64,000 nucleotides of DNA, taken from the NCBI GenBank assembly GCA_003223025.1, contig QHXR01000004.1, forward strand, positions 62,001-126,000, in the 5' to 3' direction. Of the stretch, positions 7,068 through 16,188 are shown piece after piece. This DNA is from Acidobacteriota bacterium. GTDB lineage: Bacteria; Acidobacteriota; Blastocatellia; Pyrinomonadales; Pyrinomonadaceae. Within the stretch, counting starts at the first letter, position 1, and every line of letters starts with the position of its first letter. The position numbers and the translations under genes are program-made. The notes beneath the pieces were generated by a model. The model was not told the origin of the DNA. It worked only from the letters and a program-made list of their open reading frames with translations, and did no database searches.

Positions 7068-9944
7068 ATGAAAAAGAGTCTTGCCCACGCCTATCGGCTT
7101 TCAATAAGCTCGATGTTTATTGTCGCGCTCGTTTCGCTGCAGTTTCCGGCGAGTTCACTTGCTTTTCCAAGCGTCGTTAAAGGATCCACGAAAGAGTCTT
7201 TACGGACTCGAGGCGTCGCCCCTCCGGTGACTTTTTCAAACTCAGGCAGCATCACGATCACCGATCGCGCGGGAACCACAACGCCGAACGGAATCTCCAC
7301 TCCGTACCCGTCGACAATCCCCGTATCCGGCTTGACCGGAGCGCTGTCGAACATAACGGTAACGATATACAGCTACAGCGGCAATCGCCCGCGGGATAAT
7401 GAGTTTGCTCTCGTTGGCCCCGGCGGACAGGCCTTCATTCTGATGTCCGACGCGGGTGATCTGACGTCAACGGCTCCGGGTGTGACTCTGACTTTTTCCG
7501 ACGCCGCTTCAGCTCCGGTTCCAACCGGATCTGGTAGTTCGATACCAAGCGGCACATACCGGCCGACTGACTTTCCGGTTGCATCCCCGGCTGGCAACGA
7601 TAGCTTCCCGTCGCCCGGACCGGCTTCTGCAAGTTCACCGGCCCCGGCCGGTTCCGCCACTTTGGGATCAGTATTCAACGGAACCGATCCAAACGGCACA
7701 TGGTCTCTATTCGCGATCGACGATTCGCTCGGCGGCGGCAACTCGACGGTCGGAGGTGGATGGTCGATCGACGTCACCGTCGATGAAAACATCGCGTTGA
7801 CATCGACGAGCGTAGTCTCATCCTTGAATCCGGCGCTTGCGACTCAGAATGTAACCTTCACCGCCACTGTCACGAGCGGGGGGAATCCTGTGACCGCAGG
7901 TTCAATCGCGTTCACGAACAACGGCGGTGTTATTGCCGGTTGCACGGGAGTTGCAGTCGATGGCTCGGGGAATGCCGCTTGCACGACCACCCTGTCGGAA
8001 GGCTCTCATACGATCGCCGCAAATTATGGCGGCTCGGCTTCGTTTGGAATCAGCAGCGGCAGTGTCGTTCAAACCATCAACAGTCAGACGGTAGTTTCGG
8101 GAGCGCAGTTCTGCAATAACGGCGGAGTCAGCATTCCCGATTCGCCGGCGATGACGAGCCCGTATCCGTCGAACATCGCAGTCTCGGGACTCTTCGGCAG
8201 TATCTCAAGCGTGTCCGTGCAGTTGAACGGATTGAACGCGGCACGCACGAGTAATCTCGACTTTTTACTTGTCGGCCCTGGCGGTCGGACGCTCCAGATT
8301 ATGTCGGACGTCGGTGATTCCACGACACCCGCGTCAGGAGTAAATCTGACACTCGACGACAGTGCCGGAAGTTTACTTCCAGTCGGATTCCCGCTCATGA
8401 GCGGAACATTTCGTCCGACAGATTCGAGCGTACCCGGTGCACCGGATACGTATCCCGGTCCGGCACCGTCGATCTTTAATCAACCGGCGACGGCGGGCTC
8501 CGCGACGTTCGGTTCCGTTTATGGCGGCAGCGATCCGAACGGAAACTGGGCATTGTATGCGGTCGACGACAGCATCGGCGGTGGAGCAAATTCCCTTACC
8601 GGTTGGTGCGTGAATTTCGCTGTCGCACCAGTTGCGACGAACACAACTGTCGCATCGTCGATCAATCCTTCGACCGTTGGACAGAGCGTCACATTTACCG
8701 CAACGGTCACTTCGTCCGCCGGCACTCCGACGGGCAATGTTGAATTCTTTAACGGAGCATCGAGTCTCGGAACATCCCCGCTGAACGGCTCGGGCCAGGC
8801 TTCGATATCAACATCGGCGTTGACCGCCGGCAATCACAATATCACCGCGCATTATCAGGGAGCGACGGTCGGTGCGGGAGGTGGCGGATACGCCGGCAGC
8901 ACATCGCCTGTCCTTGTTCAAGTCGTGCAGGTCGCCCCGACGCCGCCGACTGCGAATCCCGATAGCTATTCGACGAATGAAGACACGCCGCTCAATGTCG
9001 CGGCTCCGGGTGTACTTGGTAACGACACCGATCCGGATCCGGGTACGACGCTGACGGCGGTTCTCGTAAACGGGCCTTCGAATGCTCTCTCGTTCACATT
9101 GAATCCGAACGGCTCCTTCGACTACACGCCGTCGCCAAACTTCAGCGGCTCGGATTCGTTCACGTACAAGGCTCGTGACAACACGAACCTGGATTCAAAC
9201 GTGACCACAGTAACAATCTCCATCGCAGCGGTGGACGACGGTCCGGAAGTAGTCGTCAGTCCGGATGCATCGTGCGGAGTAAGCACGAATGGCACGATCA
9301 ACTTAACTGTCAGCGATTCCGATACGCCGCCCGGCAGTTTGACGCTTAGTGCGACCTCGTCGAACACGGCGCTGGTACCGAATGCGAATGTCGTCTTCGG
9401 CGGCAGCGGTGCGAATCGGACGATGATGGTTACGGCGGTGCCTCAAGTTACGGCCCAGAGTTCGACGATCACGATCACGGTGAGCGACGGACAGGAGTCG
9501 AACCAGATCATCGTCACCCTCACGGTTGGAACAAACGATGCGGACACGATCAACGGTACAAACGGCACTGACATCATTTTCGGCCGAAATGGCGACGACA
9601 TTATCAATGCCGGTGGAAGTATCGATCTCGTCTGCGGCGGAAACGGTATGGACGCGATCAGCGGCGGAGCGGGAGCCGACACTCTCGGCGGAGATAACGG
9701 CAACGATACGCTAAATGGCGACGACGGAAACGACGCTCTCCTCGGTGGAGGCGGAAATGACACGCTGAACGGCGGTAATGATGACGACACGTTGACCGGG
9801 GGCGCAGGTGCCGACTTCTTTAGCGGCGGACCCGGGACCGATACTGCCACGGACTTCAACCCGGGCGGCGGCGATACGACAGACGGAACTCTCGGTCTGC
9901 TTTTCAGGATCGAAATGATTCTGGAGAATCTGACCAGCGGCTAG
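7068..9944 (+). CDS. large secreted P-domain/Ig/cadherin-like/RTX protein
   Basis: 958 residues from the ATG at 7068, chosen because GGAGAGAAG precedes it and a signal peptide (MKKSLAHAYRLSI...ALVSLQFPASSLA) starts there; the frame stays open further upstream. By eye the order is P-domain-like module (~52-238, with NGTWSLFAIDD), Ig-like (~245-338), second P-domain-like (~344-518), Ig-like (~522-621), cadherin/VCBS-like (~625-723, NEDTPLNVAAPGVLGNDTD), and RTX calcium-binding nonapeptides (~824-930, GGNGNDTL-like repeats). It is secreted or surface-bound and probably adhesive, with calcium-dependent folding of the C-terminus. RTX repeats often mark type I secretion, but a Sec signal is present, which is unusual. 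It is paralogous to the next gene. Confidence 0.85.
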   Translation: MKKSLAHAYRLSISSMFIVALVSLQFPASSLAFPSVVKGSTKESLRTRGVAPPVTFSNSGSITITDRAGTTTPNGISTPYPSTIPVSGLTGALSNITVTIYSYSGNRPRDNEFALVGPGGQAFILMSDAGDLTSTAPGVTLTFSDAASAPVPTGSGSSIPSGTYRPTDFPVASPAGNDSFPSPGPASASSPAPAGSATLGSVFNGTDPNGTWSLFAIDDSLGGGNSTVGGGWSIDVTVDENIALTSTSVVSSLNPALATQNVTFTATVTSGGNPVTAGSIAFTNNGGVIAGCTGVAVDGSGNAACTTTLSEGSHTIAANYGGSASFGISSGSVVQTINSQTVVSGAQFCNNGGVSIPDSPAMTSPYPSNIAVSGLFGSISSVSVQLNGLNAARTSNLDFLLVGPGGRTLQIMSDVGDSTTPASGVNLTLDDSAGSLLPVGFPLMSGTFRPTDSSVPGAPDTYPGPAPSIFNQPATAGSATFGSVYGGSDPNGNWALYAVDDSIGGGANSLTGWCVNFAVAPVATNTTVASSINPSTVGQSVTFTATVTSSAGTPTGNVEFFNGASSLGTSPLNGSGQASISTSALTAGNHNITAHYQGATVGAGGGGYAGSTSPVLVQVVQVAPTPPTANPDSYSTNEDTPLNVAAPGVLGNDTDPDPGTTLTAVLVNGPSNALSFTLNPNGSFDYTPSPNFSGSDSFTYKARDNTNLDSNVTTVTISIAAVDDGPEVVVSPDASCGVSTNGTINLTVSDSDTPPGSLTLSATSSNTALVPNANVVFGGSGANRTMMVTAVPQVTAQSSTITITVSDGQESNQIIVTLTVGTNDADTINGTNGTDIIFGRNGDDIINAGGSIDLVCGGNGMDAISGGAGADTLGGDNGNDTLNGDDGNDALLGGGGNDTLNGGNDDDTLTGGAGADFFSGGPGTDTATDFNPGGGDTTDGTLGLLFRIEMILENLTSG

Positions 9945-9963
9945 GTCTAACAGTCAAAGAATG

Positions 9964-9992
9964 GAACACGGCGGCCTATGACGGCCGTGTTC
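9964..9992 (+). terminator. hairpin between the two paralogues
   Basis: A perfect 9-bp stem (GAACACGGC with GCCGTGTTC) and 11-base loop sit 20 bases after the stop at 9944. No T run follows, so it may be a weak terminator, an mRNA 3' stabiliser or a small repeat. Confidence 0.5.
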
Positions 9993-10026
9993 TGGCTATT
10001 AAAAGGTTTACTCAAGGGTGTAAGTA

Positions 10027-12525
10027 ATGAAAAACAATTTTCTCACGTTGTCTCGATTCTCATCGCGATTGGTTGCTACTCTTGTCATTCTTTTGATCCA
10101 ACTCCCCATCGTCTCACCGGCGCTTGATCTTGGGAGATCGATCGAACCAACCGCATTCAATCCAGTTTCGCAATCGCATTTTTCATCGGCGGCAGGTCCG
10201 CTGACGGTGTTCTCGAACGCGACGGGGATGACGATCGCGGATGCGACCGCAGGCGGACCCGGTGTCTCGAGTTTGTACCCGTCACCGATTACCGTATCGG
10301 CTCTTGCCGGAACGATCTCGGATATCAATGTCACGATCAATGGTCTTACGGCGCCAAGGCCGCGTGATCTCGACCTCTTGCTTGTCGGTCCGACCGGAAT
10401 TAAATTTGTCCTGTTCGGAGACGCCGGAGGAACCGGTGCTGCCTGCGCGGTCGCCGGTATCAACATTACGATCGACGATGGTGCGGCGACTCAGATTCCC
10501 GAGGGGCTTAGTTGCCCACCGGTCCTTACCACAGCGTCTTACAGACCTGCGAACTACACAGGAACTATCGAGCCCGACGCGTTTCCAGCACCGGCTCCGG
10601 GATCGCCGTACAATCAACCGACCCCGACGGGCTCGGCTACGCTTTCGGTCTTTAATGCTACAAATCCAAACGGTACGTGGAACCTTTATGTCGTTGATGA
10701 CGCTCTCGGCGGCGGCACTTCGACCATCTCGGGCGGCTGGTCGATCGACATAACGACGGTCGGCGGAATCGATCCGACGACGACAACGATAACGTCGAAT
10801 CTCAACCCCGCCCTGACGACGCAGCCGATAACATTCACGTCTACGACGATCAACAACACCACGGCCCTTCCGGTTGCGGCCGGCACGGTGACGTTTACAA
10901 ATAATAGCGTCAACATCACGGGGTGCATCAATGTAGCTGTCAACGCATCCGGTCAGGCGGCATGCACGGCTACATTGGCAGAAGGCACAAGGATCATCGC
11001 CGCGAACTACAGCGGAACCGCCACACTGGGCGCAAGTAACGGTAGTCTGTCTGAAGTCGTGAACAGCCCAACGGTTCCCACCGGTGCACAGTTCTGCAAC
11101 AACGGCGGGATGACGATCGTCGATGCGAGCACGTCTGCTCCGGTATATCCGTCAACCGTGTCCGTTTCCGGTCTTTTCGGAACGATTGCGAGCATGACGA
11201 CTCAGATCAACGGCTTCACTTCTCCCCGGCCTGCGAACATTGATTTTCTTCTGGTTGGATCGAACAATGTCGGTTTCACGTTCATGTCCGACATCGGCGA
11301 TTCGGTGACTGCCGCAAGCAACTTGAACTTTATATTCAGCGATGCGGGAGCGACTCAGCCGCCGCAGGCTGCCCTCTCAAGCGGAACATTCCGTCCGACG
11401 GATTATGATCCACCCGCTGATCCCGACACGTTCCCCGCACCTGCTCCCGGTGGATTTTCCGCACCCGCTCCGGCTGGCGCTGCGACGTTCGGTTCTCTTT
11501 ACAACGCGAGCAACCCCAACGGGAACTGGCGACTGTATGCGGTCGACGACGGAGTGGGCGGAGGCAATAGCACGATCACCGGATGGTGCGTGAGTTTTGC
11601 TGTTACGCCCTTCACTACGACAACATCGGTGTCATCGTCCGCAAATCCTTCTGTCTTCGGTCAGCCGGTAACATTTACGGCGACCGTCAGCTCGGCGGGC
11701 GGAACGCCGAGCGGAAACGTACAGTTCTTTGACGGTGTAAACCCGATCGGCGGATCCATCGCGCTGGACGGCTCCGGACAGGCCGCGTTGACCATCTCCT
11801 CGCTCTCAGTTGGGAATCACACGATCACGGCGCAGTATGGCGGCGTGAGCCTCGGCCCCGGTGGCGGCGGATACGCCGCGAGCACTGGCAGTCTCGTTGG
11901 CAATCCGCAAGTGGTGAACAAGGCAGGCACGACGATCGTTCTTGGACCGAACATAAATCCGACACCCACCGGTCAACCCGTGATCTTCACGGCGACAGTC
12001 AGCCCGGTCGCACCCGGAGCGGGAACGCGAACCGGTACGGTGACATTTTTTAGAAATGGTAGTCCGGTGTGTACTAATCCGGTCAATGCGAGCGGCCAGT
12101 CAGCCTGCGTAATGATCTTTACGATCGCCGGCAACTACGACATAACCGCCACGTATAATGGCGACGGAAATTTCCTCGCAAGTACGACTGCAAGTCCTGT
12201 TGTCGAGATGGCAATTGGACCTACAGCAGCGAATGCAAACATCTCCGGACGCGTGCTCGATGAATCGGGACGCGGCATTTCGGGAGCCCGAGTTTCGGTA
12301 CTCAACCAAGTGGGTGAAATTCGCTGGGCGATCACGAATCCGTTTGGATATTATCGATTCTTTGACGTGCCGTCGGGCGAGACCTATCTCATCTCGGTAA
12401 CTCACAAGCGTTATGTGTTCGAGTCACGGTCGGTGAGCGTGCTGGACGATCTGACCGAGTTCAACTTTACTCCGATCCCGCAGTCGCGTCAGACCGGAAC
12501 ACAATCTAGCCGGCATTCGCCGTAA
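10027..12525 (+). CDS. secreted P-domain/Ig protein with CarboxypepD_reg tail
   Basis: 832 residues with an N-terminal signal peptide (MKNNFLTLSRF...LVILLIQLPIVSPA). By eye: P-domain-like (~57-245), Ig-like (~248-345), P-domain-like (~352-528), two further Ig-like domains (~530-632, ~635-730) and a C-terminal carboxypeptidase-regulatory-like beta-sandwich (~737-818, ISGRVLDESGRGISGARV). The first four modules parallel those of the preceding protein almost block by block, so the two arose by duplication. They then acquired different tails: RTX there, CarboxypepD_reg here. It lies 82 bases after the preceding gene; AAGGGTG precedes the ATG. Probably a surface or matrix protein; no catalytic triad seen. 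Confidence 0.85.
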   Translation: MKNNFLTLSRFSSRLVATLVILLIQLPIVSPALDLGRSIEPTAFNPVSQSHFSSAAGPLTVFSNATGMTIADATAGGPGVSSLYPSPITVSALAGTISDINVTINGLTAPRPRDLDLLLVGPTGIKFVLFGDAGGTGAACAVAGINITIDDGAATQIPEGLSCPPVLTTASYRPANYTGTIEPDAFPAPAPGSPYNQPTPTGSATLSVFNATNPNGTWNLYVVDDALGGGTSTISGGWSIDITTVGGIDPTTTTITSNLNPALTTQPITFTSTTINNTTALPVAAGTVTFTNNSVNITGCINVAVNASGQAACTATLAEGTRIIAANYSGTATLGASNGSLSEVVNSPTVPTGAQFCNNGGMTIVDASTSAPVYPSTVSVSGLFGTIASMTTQINGFTSPRPANIDFLLVGSNNVGFTFMSDIGDSVTAASNLNFIFSDAGATQPPQAALSSGTFRPTDYDPPADPDTFPAPAPGGFSAPAPAGAATFGSLYNASNPNGNWRLYAVDDGVGGGNSTITGWCVSFAVTPFTTTTSVSSSANPSVFGQPVTFTATVSSAGGTPSGNVQFFDGVNPIGGSIALDGSGQAALTISSLSVGNHTITAQYGGVSLGPGGGGYAASTGSLVGNPQVVNKAGTTIVLGPNINPTPTGQPVIFTATVSPVAPGAGTRTGTVTFFRNGSPVCTNPVNASGQSACVMIFTIAGNYDITATYNGDGNFLASTTASPVVEMAIGPTAANANISGRVLDESGRGISGARVSVLNQVGEIRWAITNPFGYYRFFDVPSGETYLISVTHKRYVFESRSVSVLDDLTEFNFTPIPQSRQTGTQSSRHSP

Positions 12526-12615
12526 CACTAGCCGCCTCGATTTCGATAAACTGGAGCGTGCTCGGATCGTACCGAGTACGCTCTTATTTTCGGCAGCAAG
12601 AATTGATATTGCATC

Positions 12616-14340
12616 GTGGATACAGCGATCCAAAAACTCGACACTCTGATCTCGCCCTGCGGGGACACTCTTGTCGACCTCGTTGCGGCTGCGGACGAAG
12701 TTGCGGATCTAAAGGTGTATGCCGAATCACTGCCTTCGCTCTCGCTTTCTGAGCGTTGCGTCTACGATCTGGAATTGCTCGCGACGGGCGCATTCTCACC
12801 GTTGGATCGCTTCATGGGACGCGCTGACTACGAAGGTGTCGTCGAAGAAATGCGATTGACCAGCGGACACATTTTCCCGATCCCCGTGACGCTTCCGATC
12901 GGCAACGAAATTACGATCAGGGAAAATTCCGACGTCGCATTGCGTGATGCAAAGAGAAATGTGCTCGCAGTCATGCACGTCGACGAGATCTACGAATGGG
13001 TTCGCGACGAATACACTCGAGAAGTCTTGCAAACCGAAAGCCTGCGGCATCCGCTCGTCACCGAGATCCGAGGTTGGGGCGACCGCTTTATCTCCGGGCC
13101 GATGCGTGTGTTTCAGATCCCGCCGCATTTCGATTTCCCTGAGCTTCGAAGAACGCCTCGCGAAACGCGCGAAGCTCTCGCACGATTCGGCAATAAGAAT
13201 GTCGTCGCATTTCAAACTCGAAATCCTTTGCACCGCGCACACGAGGAAATGACAAAGCTTGCCATCGAGAGAACGGACGGCGTTCTTCTCATGCATCCCG
13301 TTGTCGGCATGACGAAGCCGGGCGATGTCAATCACTACAGCCGGATCAGAACATACAAAACACTGACCGAAAAACATTACGATCCCGATCGCGTTCTGCT
13401 TTCGTTACTGCCGCTGGCAATGCGTCTCGCCGGACCCCGCGAAGCTCTCTGGCACGCCCTTATCCGGCGCAACTACGGAGCGAATCACTTTATCGTCGGT
13501 CGTGACCACGCGAGTCCCGGCGTGGATGAAAACGGTCGTCCGTTCTACGGACCTTATGAGGCGATCGAACTTGTTCGGAGATTCAGCGACGAGTTGGGAG
13601 TTCGTGTGATGTCGTTCGAAGAATTGGTCTATCTTCCCGACGATAAGCGCTACGAAGAAATTTCGAAGGTCGAGGAAGGCAAGACGTTCTTTGCACTGTC
13701 GGGAGCGAAAATACGCAACGATTATTTGAGCAGAGCGCGACGACCGCCGGAATGGCTGATGCGTCGCGAGATCGCCGACGTTCTTCTTGAATCCTACCCA
13801 CCCCGAGAGCGACGCGGGGTTTGTATCTGGTTTACCGGTTTGAGCGGTTCAGGAAAGTCGACGATCGCAGAAATCCTGTCGGTCCTATTATCGAGTCACG
13901 GACGTCGGGTCTCGCTTCTGGACGGCGACATCGTCCGCACACATCTCTCAGCGGGACTCGGATTCGACAAGGCAGACCGTGATACAAACATCAGACGGAT
14001 CGGATTTGTCGCGTCCGAGATCGTAAAGCACGGCGGCGTCGCGATATGCGCTGCTATCAGCCCTTATCATCAAACGAGGGACGAAGTTCGTGAGATGATC
14101 GGCGACAGTTTCTTTGAACTTTTTGTCTCCACGCCGCTCGAGGTTTGCGAACAGCGTGATCCAAAGGGTCTATACGCAAAAGCGCGAAAGGGCGATATCG
14201 AGAATTTCACCGGTATCGACGATGTCTACGAACCGCCTTCATCGCCTGCAATAACGATCGATACAATAAACTTTTCTGCCGAGGAGAATGCACGATCGAT
14301 ACTCGCATTTCTGCATGAGCATGGGTTTGTCCGCATATGA
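12616..14340 (+). CDS. bifunctional sulfate adenylyltransferase/APS kinase
   Basis: 574 residues. The N-terminal ATP-sulfurylase part has RNPLHRAHEEM (~201-211, the HxxH-type active-site motif) and GRDHASPG (~295). The C-terminal APS-kinase part starts near residue 395 with the intact P-loop GLSGSGKST (~408-416) and continues to DGDIVRTHLS and NIRRIGFVA. It makes APS and then PAPS from sulfate and two ATP, so it supplies the donor for the sulfotransferase two genes on. The GTG at 12616 gives the usual family N-terminus; no ATG is available and the ribosome site is weak. Its stop overlaps the next ATG by 4 bases. First gene of a four-gene operon. Confidence 0.95.
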   Translation: MDTAIQKLDTLISPCGDTLVDLVAAADEVADLKVYAESLPSLSLSERCVYDLELLATGAFSPLDRFMGRADYEGVVEEMRLTSGHIFPIPVTLPIGNEITIRENSDVALRDAKRNVLAVMHVDEIYEWVRDEYTREVLQTESLRHPLVTEIRGWGDRFISGPMRVFQIPPHFDFPELRRTPRETREALARFGNKNVVAFQTRNPLHRAHEEMTKLAIERTDGVLLMHPVVGMTKPGDVNHYSRIRTYKTLTEKHYDPDRVLLSLLPLAMRLAGPREALWHALIRRNYGANHFIVGRDHASPGVDENGRPFYGPYEAIELVRRFSDELGVRVMSFEELVYLPDDKRYEEISKVEEGKTFFALSGAKIRNDYLSRARRPPEWLMRREIADVLLESYPPRERRGVCIWFTGLSGSGKSTIAEILSVLLSSHGRRVSLLDGDIVRTHLSAGLGFDKADRDTNIRRIGFVASEIVKHGGVAICAAISPYHQTRDEVREMIGDSFFELFVSTPLEVCEQRDPKGLYAKARKGDIENFTGIDDVYEPPSSPAITIDTINFSAEENARSILAFLHEHGFVRI

Positions 14341-14537
14341 AAACGTTTGAAGAATTCAGAGACCTCGTCTTGGACGATAAGTCGATGCAGAAGCAACTGC
14401 GACGGCTGTCCGACCGTAACGAATTCATCGCGCGAGTCGTCGAGCTCGGACGCGAGCACGGTTTCGAATTCACGGCGGCCGAGGTTGAAGAAGAGCTGCG
14501 CGTCGGACGGCGAGTTATCACCGAACCCCGAAAATGA
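14337..14537 (+). CDS. Nif11-like small protein
   Basis: 66 residues. The sequence MKTFEEFRDLVLDDKSMQKQ, then RNEFIARVVELGREHGFEFT and AAEVEEEL, follows the Nif11 leader-domain pattern (helix, x-x-L-x-x-L, F-x-x-x-A/V-x-x-x-G-y-x-F-T, E-E). Nif11 domains serve as leader peptides for RiPP precursors, but here only ~12 residues (RVGRRVITEPRK) follow the leader. There is no double-glycine and no Cys-, Tyr- or Ser-rich core. It may therefore be a stand-alone recruitment domain or a precursor with a very short core. It overlaps both neighbours by 4 bases (ATGA), so translation is coupled to the PAPS synthase and the sulfotransferase. Confidence 0.75.
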   Translation: MKTFEEFRDLVLDDKSMQKQLRRLSDRNEFIARVVELGREHGFEFTAAEVEEELRVGRRVITEPRK

Positions 14538-15493
14538 TCTCCGCTACCGAAACATTTCGCGACTGGATGCCTGTCCGTTTTTATCATCAAGGGACGCGGC
14601 CGTTTGTCGACTGGTGTCACATGGACGATGTTCGTTTTATGCATCCGTTCTTCGCGGATACAATTCGGCAGCGAATGCGGGAGCCGTTCAATCAGATCTT
14701 CCGACATCAGACGCCTATCGAATTTTTGGACGAGATCATCGACGGTTCCGACGTGATCGCGCCAACCGGATTCATCTTTCACATGTCGCGATGCGGCTCG
14801 ACTCTCGTCGCGCAGATGCTCGCGTCTGTGTCGGCGAACATCGTTATTTCCGAAGCTCCGCCGATCGATTCGATAGTAAGAGAGCACCGCGCTGATTGGC
14901 TAAGATCAATGATCGCCGCGTTCGGACGGCGGCGTTTTCCCGAAGAGCGAAATTTCTTTATCAAGTTCGACTGTTGGAATACGATCGATCTGCAATTTAT
15001 AAAGGACGTATTTCCAGACGTGCCCTGGATCTTTCTCTATCGCAACCCGGTCGAGGTCATCGTTTCTCATATGCGTCAGCGCGGCTCGCAAATGGTTCCG
15101 GGTGCGATGGAAAAACTTATCCCGGAGCTTAGTTTTTCCGAAGCGATGAAAATCCCGGCCGAGGAATATTGTGCGAAGATTTTGTCGAGAATCTGCGAAA
15201 GCGCGCTCGCATTTGCAGACGACGATCGAGGCCTCCTTATCAACTATGAAGGCCTGCCGGACGCCGTTACCGGATCGATCGCCCGACATTTTGGATCGGA
15301 CTTTTCGTCGAAAGAAGTCAATCAGATGAATGATGCCGCCCGGTTTGATGCGAAGACACCTCGTTTGAATTTCGAACCGGACACACAGCGAAAACAAATC
15401 GAAGCCAGTGACGCGGCTCACGATGCGGCGGCAAATTGGGTTCTACCGGTCTACGAAAAACTCGAATCGACAAGGTCGAAGGTTCTCGTATGA
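14534..15493 (+). CDS. PAPS-dependent sulfotransferase family protein
   Basis: 319 residues. The 5'-phosphosulfate loop reads HMSRCGSTLVAQML (P-loop ~83-96, with SRCGST at 85-90), and a 3'-phosphate-binding segment follows (FLYRNPVEVIVSHMRQRGSQ). A ~75-residue N-terminal region precedes the catalytic domain. There is no signal peptide or membrane segment, so it acts in the cytoplasm on an unidentified acceptor. The gene sits directly after PAPS synthase and the Nif11-like gene with ATGA overlaps on both sides, so donor supply and transfer are encoded together. A protein/peptide or small-molecule acceptor are both possible. Confidence 0.9.
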   Translation: MISATETFRDWMPVRFYHQGTRPFVDWCHMDDVRFMHPFFADTIRQRMREPFNQIFRHQTPIEFLDEIIDGSDVIAPTGFIFHMSRCGSTLVAQMLASVSANIVISEAPPIDSIVREHRADWLRSMIAAFGRRRFPEERNFFIKFDCWNTIDLQFIKDVFPDVPWIFLYRNPVEVIVSHMRQRGSQMVPGAMEKLIPELSFSEAMKIPAEEYCAKILSRICESALAFADDDRGLLINYEGLPDAVTGSIARHFGSDFSSKEVNQMNDAARFDAKTPRLNFEPDTQRKQIEASDAAHDAAANWVLPVYEKLESTRSKVLV

Positions 15494-16038
15494 CACCGAC
15501 TCTCAAATTGCCGTTGGTCTTCGATATTCGTCCGTTGCAGGCGGAAGTACAAACGTTTGCGAACGAGGAATGGACGCCGCATTTCAATACTCAATACTAC
15601 GATGGGGATTGGAGCGGAATCGCTCTTCGCGCTGCCGAGAACGCGCACGTCGAGTTATATCCGGATCCGACCGCGTCGAAGTATGTCGATAGCGATTCGA
15701 TGGCGCGCTGTCCGTCGGTCAATGAAATCCTGAAAACGTTTGAGTGCGAAACCGAGTCGGTTCGATTTCTGCGCTTAGGTGTCGGAGCGTCGATCCGCGA
15801 ACATCGCGATTACCGGTTGAGTATCGAAGACGGTGTTGCTCGAATTCATATTCCGGTGAAGACGAGTTGCGAAGTTGAATTTTATCTCGATGGTAAAAGA
15901 GTTGAGATGAATGAGGGCGAAGCGTGGTATCTAAATTTCAATCTACCGCACAGCGTCGAAAACAAAAGCACAAACGAGCGTATCCATCTCGTCATCGACT
16001 GCGTCGCGAACGACTGGCTTCGCGCTTTTTTTGATTGA
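15490..16038 (+). CDS. aspartyl/asparaginyl beta-hydroxylase family dioxygenase
   Basis: 182 residues from the ATG at 15490, which overlaps the sulfotransferase stop by 4 bases; the frame is open upstream but the overlap start fits the operon. It is a single Asp/Asn hydroxylase (cupin, Fe(II)/2-oxoglutarate) domain. The iron ligands are visible as HRD (H105, D107) and H154 (NLPHSVENKS), with the 2OG-binding arginine in TNERIHL (~164). It lacks the membrane anchor and TPR part of animal AspH. It probably hydroxylates a side chain of a small protein or peptide made in the same operon (inference). Last gene of the unit. Confidence 0.9.
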   Translation: MTPTLKLPLVFDIRPLQAEVQTFANEEWTPHFNTQYYDGDWSGIALRAAENAHVELYPDPTASKYVDSDSMARCPSVNEILKTFECETESVRFLRLGVGASIREHRDYRLSIEDGVARIHIPVKTSCEVEFYLDGKRVEMNEGEAWYLNFNLPHSVENKSTNERIHLVIDCVANDWLRAFFD

Positions 16039-16063
16039 AGTTATTTTTCGAATTCCTTTCCGT

Positions 16064-16150
16064 GTATTCCTTCTTGTTCGGTGTGTTCCGTGGTCCGGCA
16101 ATGCCTTGCGCGACCCACGGAAAGGACGGAAGGACACGGAACAAAACGGA
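16064..16150. repeat. imperfect palindromic intergenic repeat
   Basis: An interrupted inverted repeat: TTCCTTCTTGTTC, GTGTTCCGTGG on the left, CCACGGAAAGGACGG and ACACGGAAC on the right. Similar CCGTGG...CCACGG palindromes recur in this window (59154-59194), so this looks like a REP-like element rather than a gene-specific site. Confidence 0.55.
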
Positions 16151-16152
16151 AA

Positions 16153-16181
16153 GAAAAAAGGCTCGCGAATTTCGCGAGCCT
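16153..16181 (-). terminator. rho-independent terminator of the radical SAM gene
   Basis: On the minus strand an 11-bp stem (AGGCTCGCGAA with TTCGCGAGCCT, 16181-16171 with 16169-16159) is followed by a T-rich run (16160-16153). It starts 7 bases after the stop at 16189. Confidence 0.9.
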
Positions 16182-16188
16182 ATTGTTT

